Positions 27,968 to 40,535 of a stretch of DNA of 64,000 nucleotides are shown piece by piece; positions within the stretch are counted from its first letter, which is position 1, and each line of letters starts with the position of its first letter. The translations under genes and the position numbers were made by a program. This stretch comes from Curtobacterium flaccumfaciens (GTDB lineage: Bacteria; Actinomycetota; Actinomycetes; Actinomycetales; Microbacteriaceae): positions 2,542,001 through 2,606,000 of the forward strand of contig CP121450.1 in assembly GCA_029689965.1 (NCBI GenBank). The letters are read 5' to 3'. The notes beneath the pieces are model-generated. The model did no database searches, was not told where the DNA came from, and saw only the letters and a list, made by a program, of their open reading frames with translations.

Positions 27968-28273
27968 TCAGGACTGGGACAGGACGATCCCCGTGATGAT
28001 GTACCCGACGATCCCGATCACGATCGCGACGGCGGACAGGATGATGCCGCCGAGGACGATGCCACGGCTCGCTGCGCCACGACGGGCGAGGATCCCGAGC
28101 ACCAGCCCGATGATGCCGGCGACGACCCCGACGATCGCGAGGAAGATGCCCCCGATGACGCCGACGATGCCGAGGACGAGGCTCGCGATGGCGAGGCCGC
28201 CGGTGTTCCTCGCTGGTGTGGCGCCGGGCGTGTTCGCTGCGGGGTAGTTCGGTCCACCGGTCTGGTTGGACAT
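27968..28273 (-). CDS. DUF4190-like small membrane protein
   Basis: ATG 28273 (MSNQTGGPNYPAANTPGATP), a hydrophilic Pro/Thr/Asn-rich N-terminus, then two long hydrophobic segments (GLAIASLVLGIVGVIGG and VLGGIILSAVAIVIGIVGYI) linked by a basic loop LGILARRGAASRG. The pattern of short tail plus two glycine-rich helices is that of DUF4190/DUF4870-type proteins. 101 residues, intact. Function unknown. Confidence 0.7.
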   Translation of the reverse strand: MSNQTGGPNYPAANTPGATPARNTGGLAIASLVLGIVGVIGGIFLAIVGVVAGIIGLVLGILARRGAASRGIVLGGIILSAVAIVIGIVGYIITGIVLSQS

Positions 28274-28412
28274 GAATGGCTCCTTTGGTCCGGACACTCG
28301 CTGGGCGGCCGGGCAGCCGCGGGCCGGGTAGCCCGTGCATGAGCGTCACTCGTGACCGTAGACCGTTTCTCCAGCGGACGTTCAGATCCGCGCCGCCGAC
28401 CTGTCCTCTGGC

Positions 28413-30779
<2,367 letters not shown>

Positions 30780-30813
30780 GTCGATCAGCGTACCGGCGGA
30801 CGACGCGCGTGCA

Positions 30814-31269
30814 TCAGACCGCGGTGTGGCGGCGGACGAGTTCCGGCAGCTCGGCGGGCTCGAACGGCTCGTCGGTGGCGTCGAGCTCGTCCGCGGTCCA
30901 CCAGCGCGACTGCAGGATGTCGACCTGCTCGTCGGCGGTCCACTCGGCGTCGGACAGCACGAACCCGGGCGTCCGGACGACGTAGAACTCGGCGTGGCCG
31001 CGGTCGTGGTCGGCGAGGTCCCACTCGACGGTGAAGTCCCAGGACCACACCGGCGCGCCCGGGTCGTCGATGACGATGCCGGTCTCCTCGCGGAGCTCGC
31101 GGACGGCCGCCTCGCGGTGGTCCTCCCCGGGGTCGACGCCACCGCCGGGCGTGATCCAACGGTGCGCACCGTCCGACGAGGGCGACCTCGTGTCCATCAG
31201 GAACACACGGCCGTCGGGGTCGAGCAGGATGATGCGGGAGGTACGGCGCAGGCCTGGCTTCGGGGTCAC
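30814..31269 (-). CDS. Nudix hydrolase
   Basis: 151 residues from ATG 31269 (MTPKPGLRRTSRIILLDPDG). The Nudix box GGGVDPGEDHREAAVRELRE then ETGI (GX5EX7REUXEEXGU) is complete (residues about 44-66). RIILLDPDGRVFLMDT gives the first strand and WWTADELDATDEPFEPAEL the C-terminus. Substrate unknown (nucleoside diphosphate derivative). Lies between UvrA-like and SDR genes in the same direction; intact. Confidence 0.85.
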   Translation of the reverse strand: MTPKPGLRRTSRIILLDPDGRVFLMDTRSPSSDGAHRWITPGGGVDPGEDHREAAVRELREETGIVIDDPGAPVWSWDFTVEWDLADHDRGHAEFYVVRTPGFVLSDAEWTADEQVDILQSRWWTADELDATDEPFEPAELPELVRRHTAV

Positions 31270-31279
31270 CCGACCGACG

Positions 31280-32040
31280 CTACTGCGTGAAGCCGCTGAC
31301 GTCCCCGACCAGCTTGGTGTGGTCGGCCGGGATCGGCTCCACGGCGGCCAGGGCGATCTCGGCGGCGAACTCCGACACGCTGTAAAGCTTGCCGACCTCC
31401 TGCCGGCGGCCCTCGATCGCGCCCGGGTTCAGGCGGTTCAGGAGCGTCGCCGTGATCGTCCCCTCGATCATGTCGCCGGAGACGACGACGAACTCGATGC
31501 CCGCGGCCTCGAGCTGCGGGACGAGCTCGCGGAGCGCGAGCTTCCCCGCACGCTTGCTCTTCGCGACCGGGACGTACTCGTCCATCGTCTCGGCGGTCTC
31601 GACGAAGTGCGCCTGGTGGCTCGTGACGAAGACCACCCGCGATCCCGCCGGCATGTGCGGCACGGCGGTCTGGAGCATGTCGACCTGGGCGTCGCGGTTG
31701 AGGCGGAGCGCGTAGTCCTCGCCGAGCCCGGACTCCATGCCGCCCGACGCGTTCAGCACGAGCAGGTCGATGCCGCCCCACTCCCGGACCACGGTGTCGA
31801 CCATGGCCTGCACGGACTCGTGGTCGGTGAGGTCCGCGCCGACGGCCAGCGCGGAACCACCGGCGGCGACGATCTTCTCGGCGATCTGCTCCGCGCGCCT
31901 GGCCTTGTTGCGGTAGTTCACGACGACCTTCGCGCCGGCCTCGGCCAGGTACCCGACGGTGTCCGCGCCGATGCCGCGGGACGACCCGGTGACGAGGGCA
32001 CGCGTGTCGGCGAGGGATCCGGGGCGAGGGGGTTGCTCAC
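31280..32040 (-). CDS. SDR-family oxidoreductase, frameshifted
   Basis: GTG 32040 (SNPLAP), then in the corrected frame SLADTRALVTGSSRGIGADT, the TGxxxGIG loop, followed by VVVNYRNKARRAEQIAEKI. LLVLNASGGMESG is the NNAG-like motif. The catalytic Tyr-Lys is in YVPVAKSKRAGKLALRE: YxxxK (Y-V-P-V-A-K) has one extra residue, so the spacing is non-canonical. One G is missing at about 32020 (GGATCC context). 253 residues. Resembles FabG-like short-chain reductases; substrate unknown. Confidence 0.75.
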
Positions 32041-32194
32041 AGTCGTGTTCTCCAGGTCTGGTTCGGCGGTTCGGCCGCGACCGAGCCTACCAACGACCCG
32101 AGCGGGCACGGCGCCGACCTGATATGTTGAACGGAGTTGGACCGGCCGTCGCGACGCAGCGAGCCGCCGCGCGCGACCGAGGGAGGGAGATCGC

Positions 32195-32668
32195 GTGAAC
32201 GGGATCGATTGGATCCAGACCATCGTCTGGGTCGGACTGGTGCTCTTGCTTGGCGTGGTCGAGATCTTCACCCTCGACTTCATCTTCATCATGCTGGCGG
32301 CCGGGGCCGCCGGCGGGCTGATCGCGGCGTTGCTCGGTGCCCCGTGGTGGTTGTCCGCGATCGTCGCCGCCGCGGTCGCCCTGCTGCTGCTCTCGCTCGT
32401 GCGTCCACGGCTGCTCACGGCACTCGGGCGCAACGCCGACCCGCACCGAACCAACGTCGAGGGACTCATCGGGCTGCCCGGCACCGTCGCCGTGGCCTTC
32501 ACCTCGTCCGCCCCCGGCCAGGTCCGCCTGGCGAACGGCGAGACCTGGAGCGCCCGCGTCTCCGCCGACTCCACCGACCGAACACCGCCGCTCGGGACCC
32601 CCGTGGTCGTCGAGTCGATCGAGGGGTCGACGGCCGTCGTCCGCCTCGGAGAAAGGGCCACCTCGTGA
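32195..32668 (+). CDS. NfeD-like membrane protein
   Basis: 157 residues from GTG 32195 after GGGAGGGAG. Membrane segments IVWVGLVLLLGVVEIFTLD and LDFIFIMLAAGAAGGLIAA, then WWLSAIVAAAVALLLL, followed by a C-terminal OB-fold (EGLIGLPGTVAVAFTSSAPG, QVRLANGETWSARV). NfeD proteins bind SPFH/stomatin proteins encoded next door; here the SPFH gene starts within NfeD's stop (GTGA). A membrane-microdomain role is likely. Intact. Confidence 0.85.
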   Translation: MNGIDWIQTIVWVGLVLLLGVVEIFTLDFIFIMLAAGAAGGLIAALLGAPWWLSAIVAAAVALLLLSLVRPRLLTALGRNADPHRTNVEGLIGLPGTVAVAFTSSAPGQVRLANGETWSARVSADSTDRTPPLGTPVVVESIEGSTAVVRLGERATS

Positions 32669-33853
32669 CCATCTCAGCCGGGACGATCGCTCTGCTCGTC
32701 CTCGTCCTCATCGTCGTCATCTTCGTGATCGTCGTCCTGTCCCGAGCGATCCGGATCGTGCCGCAGGCCACGGCGGGGATCGTCGAACGGCTCGGGAAGT
32801 ACCACAAGACCCTCAACCCGGGGTTGAACCTTCTCGTGCCGTTCATCGACCGTCTCCGGCCGCTGCTCGACATGCGCGAGCAGGTGGTGTCGTTCCCGCC
32901 GCAACCGGTGATCACCGAGGACAACCTGGTGGTCTCGATCGACACCGTCGTGTACTTCCAGGTGACCGACGCCCGAGCCGCCACGTACGAGATCGCGAAC
33001 TACCTCGGCGCCGTCGAGCAGCTCACCACGACCACGCTCCGCAACGTCGTCGGTGGCCTGAACCTCGAAGAAGCGCTGACGAGCCGCGACAACATCAACG
33101 GTCAGCTGCGCGTCGTGCTCGACGAGGCGACCGGCAAGTGGGGCATCCGTGTCGGCCGCGTCGAGCTCAAGGCGATCGAGCCGCCCGTGTCCATCCAGGA
33201 TGCCATGGAGCAGCAGCTGCGCGCCGAGCGGAGCCGTCGTGCCGCGATCCTGCAGGCCGAGGGCACCAAGCAGTCGCAGATCCTCGAAGCCGAGGGGCAG
33301 CGACAGGCCGCGATCCTCGCCGCCGAGGGTGACGCGAAGGCGCAGGTCCTCCGCGCCGAGGGCGAGGCGCAGGCCATCGCCACGGTGTTCGACGCGATCC
33401 ACGCGGGGGATCCGGACGAGAAGCTGCTGTCGTACCAGTACTTGCAGACGCTGCCCCGGATCGCCGAGGGCACCGCGAACAAGCTTCTGGATGATCCCCA
33501 GCGAGTTCACCGAGGCGCTCTCCGGCATCGCGAAGGGCTTCACGACCGGGCGCTCCGGCGGTGGTCCGGTGTCGGGCGGCGCAGCCGGGGGCGACTTCCT
33601 GTCGCGCATCTCGAAGCTCGCGAACGAGAGCCTGGCCAACACGACGTCCGCCGACAGCGCCACCGGTTCCGCCCCGCGCCCGGACGCGACCGCGGCCGAC
33701 ATCGTGCCGGAGTCCGAGCTCGACGAGCGTCTCGCGGAGTCGAACCGCAGCGTCGATGCACACCTCGCAGCCTCCGACGAGGCCACGGCCGAGGAACTCG
33801 ACGCCGAGCAGGGCAGCTCGTCGCAGGACGACGGCACCGCTCCTCAGCGCTGA
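32665..33853 (+). CDS. SPFH/stomatin-like membrane protein, frameshifted
   Basis: GTG 32665 overlapping the nfeD stop. N-terminal helix LVLVLIVVIFVIVVLSR, then AIRIVPQATAGIVERLGKYH and LLDMREQVVSFPPQPVITED, the stomatin/prohibitin core (residues about 25-190), and a long heptad coiled coil of repeated AEG units (LQAEGTKQSQILEAEGQRQ). Removing one extra base at AAGCTT 33481-33486 yields NKLWMIPSEFTEAL, the family's end motif. 395 residues with an acidic tail. It forms an oligomeric membrane scaffold with NfeD. Confidence 0.85.
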
Positions 33854-33859
33854 CGACCG

Positions 33860-33917
33860 GCGCGAACACGACGACGCCCGCTCCGGGAAACCGGAGCGGG
33901 CGTCGTCGTGTTCGCGC
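33860..33917. terminator. Bidirectional terminator with 27-bp stem and GAAA tetraloop
   Basis: Perfect arms 33860-33886 and 33891-33917 around GAAA, located exactly between the convergent SPFH and rbpA genes. Confidence 0.9.
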
Positions 33918-33921
33918 GCGG

Positions 33922-34273
33922 TCAGGCGCCGCGTCGGGCGCGGAGGAACTGCAGTCGCTCCTCCAAGAGCTCCTCGAGCTCCTCGCGGGACCGCCGCTCG
34001 AGCAGCATGTCCCAGTGGGTCCTGGGCGCCTTCACGTCCTCTTCGGCGACCTCGACGGGGATGCCGTCGTCGCCGAGCAGCCGCCCTTCGCGTCCGGAGC
34101 GCGGGTCGGCCCAGCTTCTGGGGCACCTCCGCCTCGGCGGCGAACACCACGTCGAACGTCTCGCCCGAGTCGCTCTGGTAGACCGCGCGCTTGCGGTCGG
34201 AGAGCTCGACGCCCTCCTCGCTCTGGAGACTCTGGCTCCCGAGCCGCATGCCGCGGAGACTCCGATCAGCCAT
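33922..34273 (-). CDS. RNA polymerase-binding protein RbpA, frameshifted
   Basis: ATG 34273 (MADRSLRGMRLGSQSLQSEE), core YQSDSGETFDVVFAAEAEVP, then in the next frame SWADPRSGREGRLLGDD, KAPRTHWDMLLERRSREEL and a C-terminal leucine-rich helix ending RARRGA. The RTHWDMLLERR motif is the sigma-interaction region of RbpA. One extra base at AGCTTC 34113-34118; corrected length is 116. RbpA stabilises open complexes of RNA polymerase with the housekeeping sigma factor. No cysteines occur in the core, so the zinc site of some relatives is absent. Confidence 0.85.
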
Positions 34274-34377
34274 GTGTGTGCTCCTCTCGCTCGTCTGCCC
34301 TCTCCAACACTGTCCCACGCCGCATCAATCCCGGCCCGGCGCATTCACAGTGCGTTCCCAGTGGGCGGCCGCGGCCC

Positions 34378-35950
34378 TCAGGAACGACGAGGAGCCCGGC
34401 GCAGCGAGCGGGAGCGGCGCGACCAGGGTGCGCAGGCGAGCAGCGTCAGGAGTCCGCCGAGCGCGAGCACGAGCACGAGCGACCCCGACGCCACGGTCGC
34501 GGGGGTCGTGCTGGTGCCGAGCGGGACGTCGGTGATCATCGAGGTGGCCGTGTACGCCGGCACCCGGTCGATCGTCCGGCCCGAGGGATCGATCACCTGG
34601 GAGGCCCCCACGGTGGAGATGTTCACGAGGGACCGGCCGGTCTCGATCGCCCGCATCCGCGCGATCTCGAGCTGCTGGAGGTTCTCGTCGGTGCCGTCGA
34701 AGTCCGCGTTGTTCGTCTGCGCGAGGATGACCTGCGCTCCCCCGCGGGCCATGTCCGTGGTGAGGCCGTCGTCCACGATGTCGAAGCAGATCGCGATGCC
34801 CGCCCGCACCCCGGCGACCGAGAGCACGTTGGGCTTCGTCCCGGCGTGTAGTCGCGTTGGAGCAGCCCGATGAGCGAGGGCGCGAGCTTCGAGAAGAACC
34901 AGCGGTCCGGCACGTACTCGCCGAACGGCACGGGCCGCTTCTTGTCGTAGGAACCCTGCCAGCCGTCCTCCGTCCACACGAACGACGTGTTGTGCAGGAG
35001 TCCCGAGGGCGTCAGCGTGATCGCGCCGGCCACGAGCGGTGCGCCGACGGAGTCCACCACCGACTCGAGCGCCGAGGCGACCGCCGGCTGCTGCCGCGGG
35101 TCGAACTCGGCCGACGCCTCGGGCCAGACCACGAGGTCGACCCCCTTCGCGTCGACGTCGGTCGCGGCGACCTGTGCGTTCAGCACCTCGCCAGGGGATG
35201 CCCCGTCGAAGTACCCAGCGGGTCCGTCGCCCTGCACCGACTCGACACGGATGGTGCCGCGGTCCGCCGTGGGCCACGCCGGCACCGCCAGAACCGCCGC
35301 GACGAGCAGCCCGGCCGTCGCCACGCGGAACGGCACCCGCGCCGGTACGCCCGGGCGTCGCGGCACGACCAGGGCGAGGGAGAGCACCACCGCCGTGCAG
35401 TACACGACGACGAAGGTCACGCCGAGCACCCCCACGTACGCGGCCAGGTGCGTGAACGGCCCCTGCGACTGGGACAGCCCGACGCGCCCCCACGCGAACC
35501 CGCCGTAGGGCCAGCTCCCCGAGAACCACTCGCGTCCGGTCCAGAGTGCGGCGACGACGGCCGGGAGGCCCCACACGCGCCCGGCGGTCGAGGGCACCAC
35601 CCGCGCGACCCACCGGTACGCCAGCGCGATCGCCACGCTGCCGAGCGCGAAGAACGCGGCCTCGAAGAGCGCGAGGGCGAACCACGGCACCGGGCCCAGG
35701 TAGCGGCCGGCCCAGGAGATGGCCGGGATCCAGAATGCGGCTCCCGAGAGGTAGCCGAGCCATGCCGCACGACGCGCCCGCTGCCCCATCGCCGCGAGCA
35801 GCATGCACGCGAGCGCCGGGTACGCGAGGAACCACCAGCCCGGAGCCGGGAACGACAGTGCGAAGAGCGCACCGCCGATGACCGCGAGCGGCAGCGCCTG
35901 CGCGAGCGGCAGCGCCGCAAAGTCGAGACGCTGGCCGCCCGGCGAGACAC
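34378..35950 (-). CDS. Apolipoprotein N-acyltransferase
   Basis: The corrected protein (about 524 residues) has N-terminal helices (LPLAVIGGALFALSFPAPGW, YLGPVPWFALALFEAAFFAL and others), then a nitrilase-like domain: VVWPEASAEFD (catalytic Glu region), GSYDKKRPVPFGEYVPDRW (catalytic Lys) and GVRAGIAICFDIVDDG (catalytic Cys). C-terminal helix LVLVLALGGLLTLLACAPW. Frame changes near 34842 (G run) and about 35935. Probable start GTG near 35950, uncertain. It adds the third acyl chain to lipoproteins in the membrane. Downstream of helY. Confidence 0.8.
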
Positions 35951-36069
35951 CGCCCGAGCGGCCGGACGCCGTGGGATCCAGCGGTGTCTCGCGCCGAGCA
36001 CGGCGTCTCGGGTGAAGCCGGCGTCCCGCGGACGCACGGAGGACTCGGGAACCCGCACCGTGCCTCCCG

Positions 36070-38512
36070 TCAGACCGTCGCGTAGGCGACGATGCCGCGA
36101 CGCACGGCGTCCGTCGCCCGCCGCGCGGTCTGGGCGAGGTCGTCGTCGCCCGCGTTCCGGATCTGGTCGAGGAGGTCGATGACCTGCTTCGACCAGCGGA
36201 CGAAGTCGCCGGCCGGCATGTCGAGCGTCCGCAGCACGTCGTCCAGCGCGGAACCCGACGCCCACCGGAACATGCCGACGGCCATCGCCGGCGTCGGCGG
36301 CTGCGAGCCCGCGAGCCGGGCGTCGCGCTCGACGTCGTCGAGGCGGGCCCAGATCGTGAGGGTCTCGTCGAGGGCCGGGCGGAACGCGCCGCGGGGCAGG
36401 GCGTGCTCGGTGCCGGGAGCGTCCTCGCGACGGGGCTGGTAGACGACCGTCGCGGCCATCGCCGCGAGCTGGGCCGGTGTCAGGTCCTTCCACACGCCGG
36501 CCTCGAGGCACTCCGCGACGAGCAGGTCGCGTTCGCCGTAGATCCGCTGCAGCCGACGCCCGCCGGGGCGACCGTCGCCTCGCCGTCATCGGAGGCGACG
36601 AGGTACCCGAGCTGCAGGAGCACGTCGGTCACGCGGTCGAAGGTCGTGGCGACCGCGCCAGTACGGGAGCGGATCTGCTGCACGAGCTTGTCGTTGGCGC
36701 GCTTGAGCTTGTACCAGCGCTCCGACCAGCGGGCGTGGGCCTCGCGATCGGGGCAGGCGTGGCACGGGTGGCGCTGCATGCGACGCCGAACGTCGGTGAT
36801 CGCCGCCTGCCGTTCGGCCCGGGCGCCGTGCGAGGCCTCGCGCCCGCCGGGGACGTTCGTGCGCTCGAGGTCGGAGAGCTCGCGGCGCAGGGCCGCGTAC
36901 TCGGTGAAGTCGCCGAGGTGGCACTGCATCGCCTGGCGGTAGCCGTCGAGCGACTCCTGCTGGGAACGGACCTTGCGGGCGAGGTCGACGACCGACCGGT
37001 CGGCCTGGAACTGGGCGAACGACGTCTCGAGGACCTCTCGCGTGCGCTGCCGCCCGAACTGCTCGATGAGGTTCACGGCCATGTTGTACGTGGGCTTGAA
37101 CGACGAGTTGAGCGGGTACGTGCGCCGGCTCGCGAGCGACGCGACCGCCTGCGGGTCGAGTCCGTCCGACCACTGGATGACCGAGTGTCCCTCGACGTCG
37201 ATGCCACGCCGGCCCGCACGCCCCGTGAGCTGCGTGTACTCCCCGGCGTGATCGGCACGCGGGCCTCGCCGTTGAACTTCTCGAGCTTCTCGAGCACGAC
37301 CGTGCGCGCCGGCATGTTCACACCGAGCGCGAGGGTCTCCGTCGCGAACACCACCTTGAGGAGCTTGCGCTGGAAGAGGTCCTCCACGACCTCCTTGAAG
37401 GCCGGCAGGAGCCCGGCGTGGTGCGCCGCGACGCCCCGCTCGAGGCCCTCGAGCCACTCCCAGTACCCCAGCACCGCGAGGTCCTCGTCGAGCAGGGTGC
37501 GGCAGTGGTACTCCGCGGTCTCGCGGATCTCGTTGCGCTCCTGCGCCGTCGTCAAGGACAGACCCGACCGGAGCACGTGCCGGACGCCCTGGTCACAGCC
37601 GTTGCGGCTGAACACGAAGAAGATCGCGGGCAGGAGCATGCGTTCGTCGAGGACACGCGCGATCTGCTCGCGGTACAGCTTCTCGGTGCGCGGACCCCGA
37701 CGCTCCGGGTAGCCGCCACGGCCACGCCGACCGCGATGTCCGCCGCCGTGCCGTTCGCTGCGCGAGGCACCACCCACGAGCCGCAGCAGCTTGGGATTGA
37801 CACGGTTCGTCGCCGCCGCGCCACTCGAGTCGAACAGGTCCACCATCTTCGAGCCGACGAGCACGTGCTGCTCCAGCGGCACCGGCCGGTCCTCGGACAC
37901 GATGACGTCGGTGTCGCCTCGGACGGCCTGCAGCCAGTCGCCGAACTCCTCGGCGTTGGAGACCGTGGCGCTCAGGGACACCAGGCGGACCTCGGACGGC
38001 AGGTGCAGGATGACCTCTTCCCAGACCGCGCCGCGGAACCGGTCGGCGAGGTAGTGGACCTCGTCGAGCACCACCCACGCCAGGTCGTCGAGCAGGTCGG
38101 AGCCCGCGTAGATCATGTTGCGGAGCACCTCGGTCGTCATGACGACGACGCGGGCACGCGGGTTCACGTTCGTGTCCCCGGTGAGGAGCCCGACCTCGGA
38201 CTCGCCGTACACGTCCACGAGTTCGGCGTACTTCTGGTTGCTCAGCGCCTTCATCGGCGTCGTGTAGAACACCTTCGCCGTCGGCTGTCGCATCGCCAAC
38301 CAGATCGCGAACTCGGCGACGATCGTCTTGCCCGCCCCGGTCGGAGCGGCCACGAGCACGCTCCGGCCCTGGTCGAGTGCGTCGCACGCCGCGAACTGGA
38401 ACGGGTCGAGGTCGAACCGCAGGTCGGCGCGGAACAGCTCGAGGTTGCGCGAACGGTTCCGGACCTTCGCGGCCGCGAACCGCTCCGCGGCGCTCGGCTG
38501 CGCGGACGTCAC
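36070..38512 (-). CDS. DEAD/DEAH-box helicase, HelY/Ski2-like, two frameshifts
   Basis: GTG 38512, overlapping the tatC stop (GTGA). Walker A VAAPTGAGKTIVAEFAIWLA, DEVH box VVLDEVHYLADRFRG, SATVSNAEEFGDWL, and TGRAGRRGIDVEGHSVIQW are the Ski2/Mtr4-like motifs. The C-terminal region (CHACPDREAHARWSERWYKL, then DLTPAQLAAMAATVVYQPRR) is the DSHCT-type domain. Frame changes near 37250 and 36562; corrected length is 814. The actinobacterial counterpart (HelY) is normally adjacent to tatC, as here. RNA or DNA unwinding; exact role not established. Confidence 0.85.
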
Positions 38513-39330
38513 AGTCCGTACTCTTCGTCGAGCTTCGCCTGGCGCTTCGCCATCCGACGGTCGTGGAACCAGGCCACCGCGCACGCCGCGACGTAGAGCA
38601 CGATCATCGGCACGGCGAGCAGGAACATCGAGATGACGTCGGCGCTCGGCGTCACGATCGCGCAGAACACCAGGATGCAGAGGATCGCGACGCGCCAGGA
38701 CTTGATGATCGACGACGCGGACAGCACGCCGACGAAGTTGAGCAGCACCAGGAACACCGGCAGCACGAACGCGATGCCGACCGCCACGATGAGCTTGATG
38801 ACGAAGTCGTAGTACGCCTTCGCGTCGACGATCGAGGTGTCCTGGCTGGAGACGAAACTGCCGAGGATCCCGACCACGTGCGGCAGGATGTACCACCCGA
38901 ACCAGCAGCCAGCGAAGAACAGCGGGATCGCCGTGCCGAGGAACCCGAACACGTACTGCTTCTCGCGTCGCACCAGGGCCGGGACGATGAACGCCCAGAT
39001 CTGGTACAGCCACACCGGGCTCGAGATGACGACGCCGATCGTGATCGCGATCTGCAGCCGCAGGTCGAAGGCGCCCGTGATCATCGGGAAGTTCAGTTCG
39101 GCCGTGTGTCCGCCGACCCTGGCGAGCTCGGCGACGGGAGCGCGCAGCGAGTCGAGCACGAACGGGGTGAGGAACCACCCGCCCACGGCGCAGACCGCCA
39201 CCGCGATGACGGCCCGGAAGAGGCGGTTGCGCAGCTCGATGAGGTGCTGCCCGAGCGACATGCGGCCGTCGGAGTCCTTCGTCGGACGCCCGGTCCGCCT
39301 CGCTCGCCCGCGCGCGGTCGTCGAAGCCAT
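38509..39330 (-). CDS. Sec-independent protein translocase TatC
   Basis: Intact, 273 residues from ATG 39330. RMSLGQHLIELRNRLFRAVI is the conserved N-terminal motif (signal-peptide receptor site), followed by six helices (FLTPFVLDSLR, YVFGFLGTAIPLFFAGCWFG, FVLPVFLVLLNFVGVLS and others). KSWRVAILCILVFCAIVTPS and the basic tail DRRMAKRQAKLDEEYGL close it. TatC recognises twin-arginine signal peptides. Its usual partner tatA is absent between it and pafC. Confidence 0.9.
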   Translation of the reverse strand: MASTTARGRARRTGRPTKDSDGRMSLGQHLIELRNRLFRAVIAVAVCAVGGWFLTPFVLDSLRAPVAELARVGGHTAELNFPMITGAFDLRLQIAITIGVVISSPVWLYQIWAFIVPALVRREKQYVFGFLGTAIPLFFAGCWFGWYILPHVVGILGSFVSSQDTSIVDAKAYYDFVIKLIVAVGIAFVLPVFLVLLNFVGVLSASSIIKSWRVAILCILVFCAIVTPSADVISMFLLAVPMIVLYVAACAVAWFHDRRMAKRQAKLDEEYGL

Positions 39331-39413
39331 GGGTCGATCCTACGGGACCCGGACCGACAGTCGGCAGCGACGTCGTGCCGCACGCAGAGCGGTGTGGTCG
39401 CGAACCACGGGCC

Positions 39414-39497
39414 GAATCGCGCGTAGGAGGTCGAATCGCGCGTAGCGTGTCAGAACTTTGCACCCTCTACGCGCGAATGTGCTTCCTACGCGCGAAA
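39414..39497. repeat. Symmetrical array of four TCGCGCGTAG motifs
   Basis: GAATCGCGCGTAG occurs at 39414-39426 and 39433-39445 (19 bp apart). The reverse motif CTACGCGCGAA occurs at 39467 and 39486 (19 bp apart). The two pairs face each other around 39446-39466. It lies in the pafC-tatC gap, where tatA normally is. Confidence 0.85.
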
Positions 39498-39514
39498 GTG
39501 CTTGCTCCGCGCGA

Positions 39515-39553
39515 CTTCTCGGTACCGCTTCTCGGTACCGCTTCTCGGTACCG
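39515..39553. repeat. 13-bp tandem repeat, three perfect copies
   Basis: CTTCTCGGTACCG at 39515, 39528 and 39541, followed by a partial copy that contains the pafC stop (CTACTCGG). The array directly abuts the end of pafC. Confidence 0.9.
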
Positions 39554-40535
39554 CTACTCGGCGGCGAGGGCCGCCGCGGCGAAGTCGCGGACAGCGGCGC
39601 GCGCAGCCGGCGGGTCGAGCACCACGGCGCGACCGGGCAGGCCCGCGACCAGCCGGACGACGCCGTCGAAGCCGTTCGACGCGGCGAGACGGATGCGCAC
39701 CCGCCCGTCGCCGTCCGGCGCGTCCGCGGTGTCGGCGAGGAAGTCGGCCACGAGCGGCAGCGACGAGGAGTCGAGCTCCACGGTGACGATCACGTCCTCG
39801 GCAGCTTGCTGGAACAGCGTGTCGGGGATCACGACGTCGTCGATGGACTTCTCCGCGGTGCGCTCGTCGACCCGCACGCCGGACATCCGGTCGAGCCGGA
39901 ACGTGCGGAGCGCCTGCCGGTCGAGGTCCCACGCCCGGAGGTACCAGTCCGTGTCGATGGACTCGACACGGAGCGGGTCGACCCGGCGGCTGCCGCCCTG
40001 GGTGCGTGGGCCCGCGTACTCGAAGGCGAGCCCACGGCCGTCCGACATGGCGCGGCGGATGGTCGCGAGGGCGACGTCGTGCAGGTCCTGTCCGACGGCC
40101 ACGTTCGTCGCCGCTCCCCGGCACCACGGGCAGCTTGGCCATGAGCGCACGGATGGCATCGCGGTCGGCGGCCTCGGGCAGCGCCGACAGGTACTGGAGT
40201 CCGGCGATGAGGGCCGAGGCCTCGCGGGCCGAGAGTCGCGGGGAGTCGTCGATGGCGACGAGGTTCGTCAGGACGATCATGTCGTTCTGGTCGAAGTCGT
40301 CCCAGGCGATGTCGAACAGGTCACCGTGCTGGTACTGCATGGTCTCGCCCGGGACGCCGGACACCGCGATGAGCTCGACGGCGCGGCGGATCCGGGTCTC
40401 CGGGACGCCGAAGTGCCGAGCTGCCTCGGCCACCGAGACACGCTCGCGGTCGATGAGGTAGGGCACGAGGGCGAGCAGGAACGCGAGCTTGTCCTGCGCC
40501 TGGAGCGGCTGCTGCTCAGCCACGGGTACCCCCAT
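39554..40535 (-). CDS. PafC-like WYL-domain regulator, frameshifted
   Basis: ATG 40535 (MGVPVAEQQPLQAQDKLAFL), an N-terminal HTH (SVAEAARHFGVPETRIRRAV), and in the next frame the WYL core (RVESIDTDWYLRAWDLDRQA, RTFRLDRMSGV). A frame change near 40122 is needed; corrected length is about 326. It overlaps the end of the pafB gene by 20 bp. PafB and PafC form a heterodimeric transcription activator of the actinobacterial DNA-damage (mitomycin) response; the pairing here is conserved. Confidence 0.8.

Noticed and set aside
39414..39553. CRISPR array
   Set aside because: Repeats are too short, spacers are not equal-length unique sequences, motifs occur in both orientations, and no cas genes are present.
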